NCBI RefSeq assembly: GCF_032062135.1
Contig: NC_092860.1
Span: forward strand, 126,327,508 to 126,391,507
DNA length: 64,000 bases
Source of the DNA: Pyxicephalus adspersus
Taxonomy: Eukaryota > Chordata > Amphibia > Anura > Pyxicephalidae
Direction of reading: 5' to 3'
Below the pieces are notes generated by a model. The model searched no databases, was not told the DNA's origin, and was given only the letters and a program-made list of their open reading frames with translations. Position numbers and translations under genes: made by a program. This document shows positions 61,203-64,000 of the stretch, one piece after another; within the stretch, counting starts at the first letter, position 1, and every line of letters begins with the position of its first letter.

Positions 61203-61795
61203 ACGGTTTCATAAAATCAAGGCTAGTCAATACTGCCTGTTCTGCTGCATAGGTACTCACAATGGGGGCCCGTCTTGTGCAGAAAAAGGATGGTTTAGGT
61301 CCTTGGAGTATACTGCTGATCACTGCTGAGTTGGTCTATTCACCAAATGCAATAATATTACTTAAAGGCAATGCTATATGTTATTTTTACGATATCTGTT
61401 TAATATGTCAAAAAGAAACGTGCACAATGCGCATTGTGCTTCCTACACAATATTTGTACTTTTCTGCTCCTTTTGACAATTAAGTCTTGTCAGATGACTT
61501 CTTGAAAGCACTGCATTTATGTATCTAATGTGCCGTGCCATTGGATGAAGAGAAAGGGCAGATATTCCCAAAGTGTTACTCTTGTATGATGCTTCTGTTG
61601 ACATCAGAGTTAAAGTTGTGTAGGCATTGTGCTGCCAAAAACATGCTTAGTAGAGGTGCCATATAGGTAAGGTTATCATTTCACTGCTTTAATATTCCGA
61701 AAAAATGAATGCTGCTGTTAGAGTTTAATTCCTTTTTGTCTTTTAATGGCTTTTTTCTTGGTCCCAGCATAGTAACATCTTTATTTCCAAGGATG

Positions 61796-61851
61796 TGTGT
61801 ATGTGCGTGTGTATATATATGTATATGTATGTGTGTGTATATATGTGTGTG

Positions 61852-61891
<40 letters not shown>
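61796..61891. repeat. (TG)n/(TA)n compound microsatellite
   Basis: Mixed TG and TA units run into a pure AT tract from about 61857 to 61891. Confidence 0.95.
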
Positions 61892-61894
<3 letters not shown>

Positions 61895-62301
61895 CTGGAA
61901 GACTAAAATATCCAAATTATGGGCTAAAATGTTTTCTTTGGCTAAAGTAACTTTTATCTTTACTAGACATTGTAAGTGAACCTTGCAGTCACCATAGGCA
62001 TAAGTCTTCTCACCTCACCATATTATTCTCCTATTTTTCCCAACAAGCTCATTTATAGAAGCCCTGGTTTTCATACAGTGATCTGCAGATGGGTAACATA
62101 CCTCCTAGATGACCCTTTAGGCCTGTTTAAAGCCATAATTTGTATATCTCCAACCACTATGCTTAAGTCAACTTTTGTAGCATTCACTAATTATCTAATA
62201 AGTGGTATAAAGTGTGCAAAGTGCATGGGCAGCCCGTCACATTCAGCTTTCATTGAATTTACTCATTTAATCTAAACCCTAAAAGGTTGCTATAAAAGTA
62301 A

Positions 62302-62630
62302 GGCTGCGTTACACACGTGCAATAATTATTGTTGGAGGGGGTCTTTCACAATCCTTTCCAACGACAAAAGACTGCCCGATGCATGAAAGAGCTCTGTACA
62401 TACAGCACTGTTCTGCTTTATGGAGAGGGGAGGGGAGTACAACGCAGCGGCACCCCGCTGTGCTCTCTCCCCTTCCATTTCATTACGAGCGCTCCTCATT
62501 CGTTATCCGTGGATCCCCCAGGACGGTCGTCCAGGCGACAGTTGACAAGCGCTGTACACGCGCCACATTCTCAGCCAAGATCAGCCCTGAGCTGATTATC
62601 GGGCCAACCATCTGATGTGTGTATGTAGCC
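62302..62630. repeat. family D multi-hairpin element, short form
   Basis: 329 bp between TAA at 62299-62301 and 62631-62633. It opens GGCTGCGTTACACACGTGCA and ends gtgtgtatgtagcc. The order is that of 46708-47030. Small indels disturb some stems. Confidence 0.87.
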
Positions 62631-62633
62631 TAA

Positions 62634-63489
62634 CTGTTCACAAGGAAAGTATTTTGTTCTGTTTATGTTACAGTTTTTGACTTGAAATGTTGAAACTTGA
62701 AAGACAGACAGGGTGGGACTTGAAATGTTCTTTTTTTTCTCTTTAATGTTTTGAATTTTTTCCTCAAATAAACACATAATCATGGATAAATATCTTTCCA
62801 AAAATATAGCTACAACCCTGTTAATGTTTAGAGTTTTGCCATTGCCAGATATTTTAGGAACATAACCATGAAATGATTTGTGACTATTATCAATCACTTT
62901 ACTTTATTTGTTACATGCATTAGATTGTTTTGTTTGTCGTTCAAGTCGGGTGGAGTTCTTATCTTTTGTTGTGCATCTAAGCTGATCCAAAACTAATCAG
63001 ATCTCACAGAGCTGATTGCTATAATTTTGTTCTCTTCATCTATTGTAATTAAATATTGTATTTTTTCAATTTGTAGGCTGCCCTACAGAGAGCTAATCAT
63101 ATCCTTTCCTTCCCTAGGGAGCCAGACTGTGAATTATGAAATCAGCCCTATGTTCTGAGTAATATGAAGTCTCCATTAATAGGGAGCATTTCCATTTCTA
63201 AATGACTTTGTATTTTAACAGGCCCACCTAATAGAGGAAGGAAAATATTTTATTTCTAGTTGTAAAACACAACTGCTTCCAACGAAATAAAGTATCCTTA
63301 TCATAAATATTTCACTTTTACTTATATGCCGTTCATTACTTATATGATGTACAGTTATCTTCAGAATTTCTGTATAAAACCTATGGGAAGCATATTTTTC
63401 TTAAGCGGTGTATAGTTGCTAGATTTTCATCTCTTAAGACGAACATTTGTGATGATCTTAGCAAAAATCCAGCAGCTGTTTAGCTGTTT
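62634..63489 (+). other. apbb2 intron, no other feature seen
   Basis: AT-rich; no exon recognised. Confidence 0.5.
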
Positions 63490-63695
63490 AGTGATCTAGC
63501 CTGCCAGATCACTTACCATCAGTTATAAATGTCCATTGATTTCTAATGGGGAGTACACAGTGGGACAACTCCTGCTCTTCCTCCCCTCTCCATACAACAT
63601 AACAACACTGTCTGTGCAGCCTTCAATCAGCTGCAAATGATCCCTAGAAATCATTTGCTGCAACAATTATTGACTTTCCATATAGGGTTTTACTT
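63490..63695. repeat. possible very old family D copy
   Basis: gctcttcctcccctctccat, aacaacactgt and aacaattattgactttcc echo the order of the short form. The ends are not recognisable. Confidence 0.35.
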
Positions 63696-63880
63696 TTTCT
63701 GCAATCACATTGGAATGATTTTGGCATATCTATGGTTTTGCTTCTAAGGTGCACTTTTATGAATTTTTGAGAATAAAAGGTAGAAAAATGTATTTACAAA
63801 TACGTGTATAAGCAGTACCTACTGGTTGGGGACGACTTTTTGTATCAACAACATGAAAGCTAAATGCAGTCCTTCAGTGA

Positions 63881-64000
63881 GGTATTCATTAATAAAGCTC
63901 TCCAAGGCTGGAGTGGATACACTTTCATCTGTGAAACTGGGTGATCCAGCAAACCTGGAATTTGATGTTTGCTAGCAAGTGTTTTGAATCCATTCCAGGT
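63881..64000. repeat. family C foldback element, cut by the window edge
   Basis: ttaataaagctctccaaggc, gatacactttcatctgtgaa and gggtgatccagcaaacctgg are the left arm; the start of the right arm (tccattccaggt) is just reached at the edge. Confidence 0.82.

Noticed and set aside
52586..64000. Search for the apbb2 WW-domain exon
   Set aside because: No frame gave the expected Asp-Ile-Trp-Ser start or the WW tryptophans; it is taken to lie beyond the window.
1..64000. CRISPR arrays, operons, phage or defence systems
   Set aside because: The repeats are dispersed eukaryotic elements, not regularly spaced arrays, and no compact gene clusters exist.

Overview
This is vertebrate nuclear DNA, almost certainly from a frog (anuran). 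Three things point there. The sequence is AT-rich and nearly gene-free. It is crowded with short interspersed elements of amphibian type: tRNA-headed SINEs with an L2-like tail, and several families of foldback DNA elements. The one recognisable gene is a vertebrate gene split by long introns. A run of 37 N at 59417-59453 shows it comes from a draft assembly. I saw no bacterial genes, operons, CRISPR array or phage, and no long transposase or reverse transcriptase frame.

The gene is apbb2 (Fe65-like 1, amyloid beta precursor protein-binding family B member 2), on the + strand. Two coding exons can be placed. The first (48360-48429) holds the end of the 5' UTR, the start codon at 48411 and only 19 coding bases (Met-Ser-Glu-Val-Leu-Gln plus one base). 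The second (51782-52585) is 804 bases and encodes residues 7-275, the disordered N-terminal third. Both junctions are phase 1 and the reading continues across them. The WW domain and the two PTB domains would follow beyond 64000, because I could not find the WW exon before the window ends. Everything from 52586 on is therefore read as intron. The 48 kb before 48360 is probably 5' intron, possibly partly intergenic. Two exon-like blocks there (18319-18389 and 40863-40977) have good splice sites and carry short upstream reading frames; they are candidate 5' UTR exons and are unproven.

The rest is repeats. Family A is an L2-like 3' tail (about 75-300 bp per copy). Family B is a tRNA-headed SINE with the V-SINE-like core and a tail related to family A. 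Family C is a near-palindromic foldback element of about 220 bp with apparent 3-bp target duplications. Family D is a TAA-flanked element made of consecutive hairpins, in short (about 325 bp) and long (431 bp) forms. Family E is a looser GC-richer repeat with internal hairpins. There is also one hAT-like element with a recognisable 8-bp duplication and a relative, a few one-off foldbacks, and several microsatellites. One family C copy sits inside a family B copy, which gives a relative age and a clean insertion site.

I did not find a novel biological system. The observations most worth following are the in-frame skippable apbb2 exon, the candidate UTR exons, the multi-hairpin family D, and a 42-bp-arm hairpin at 9767-9861.
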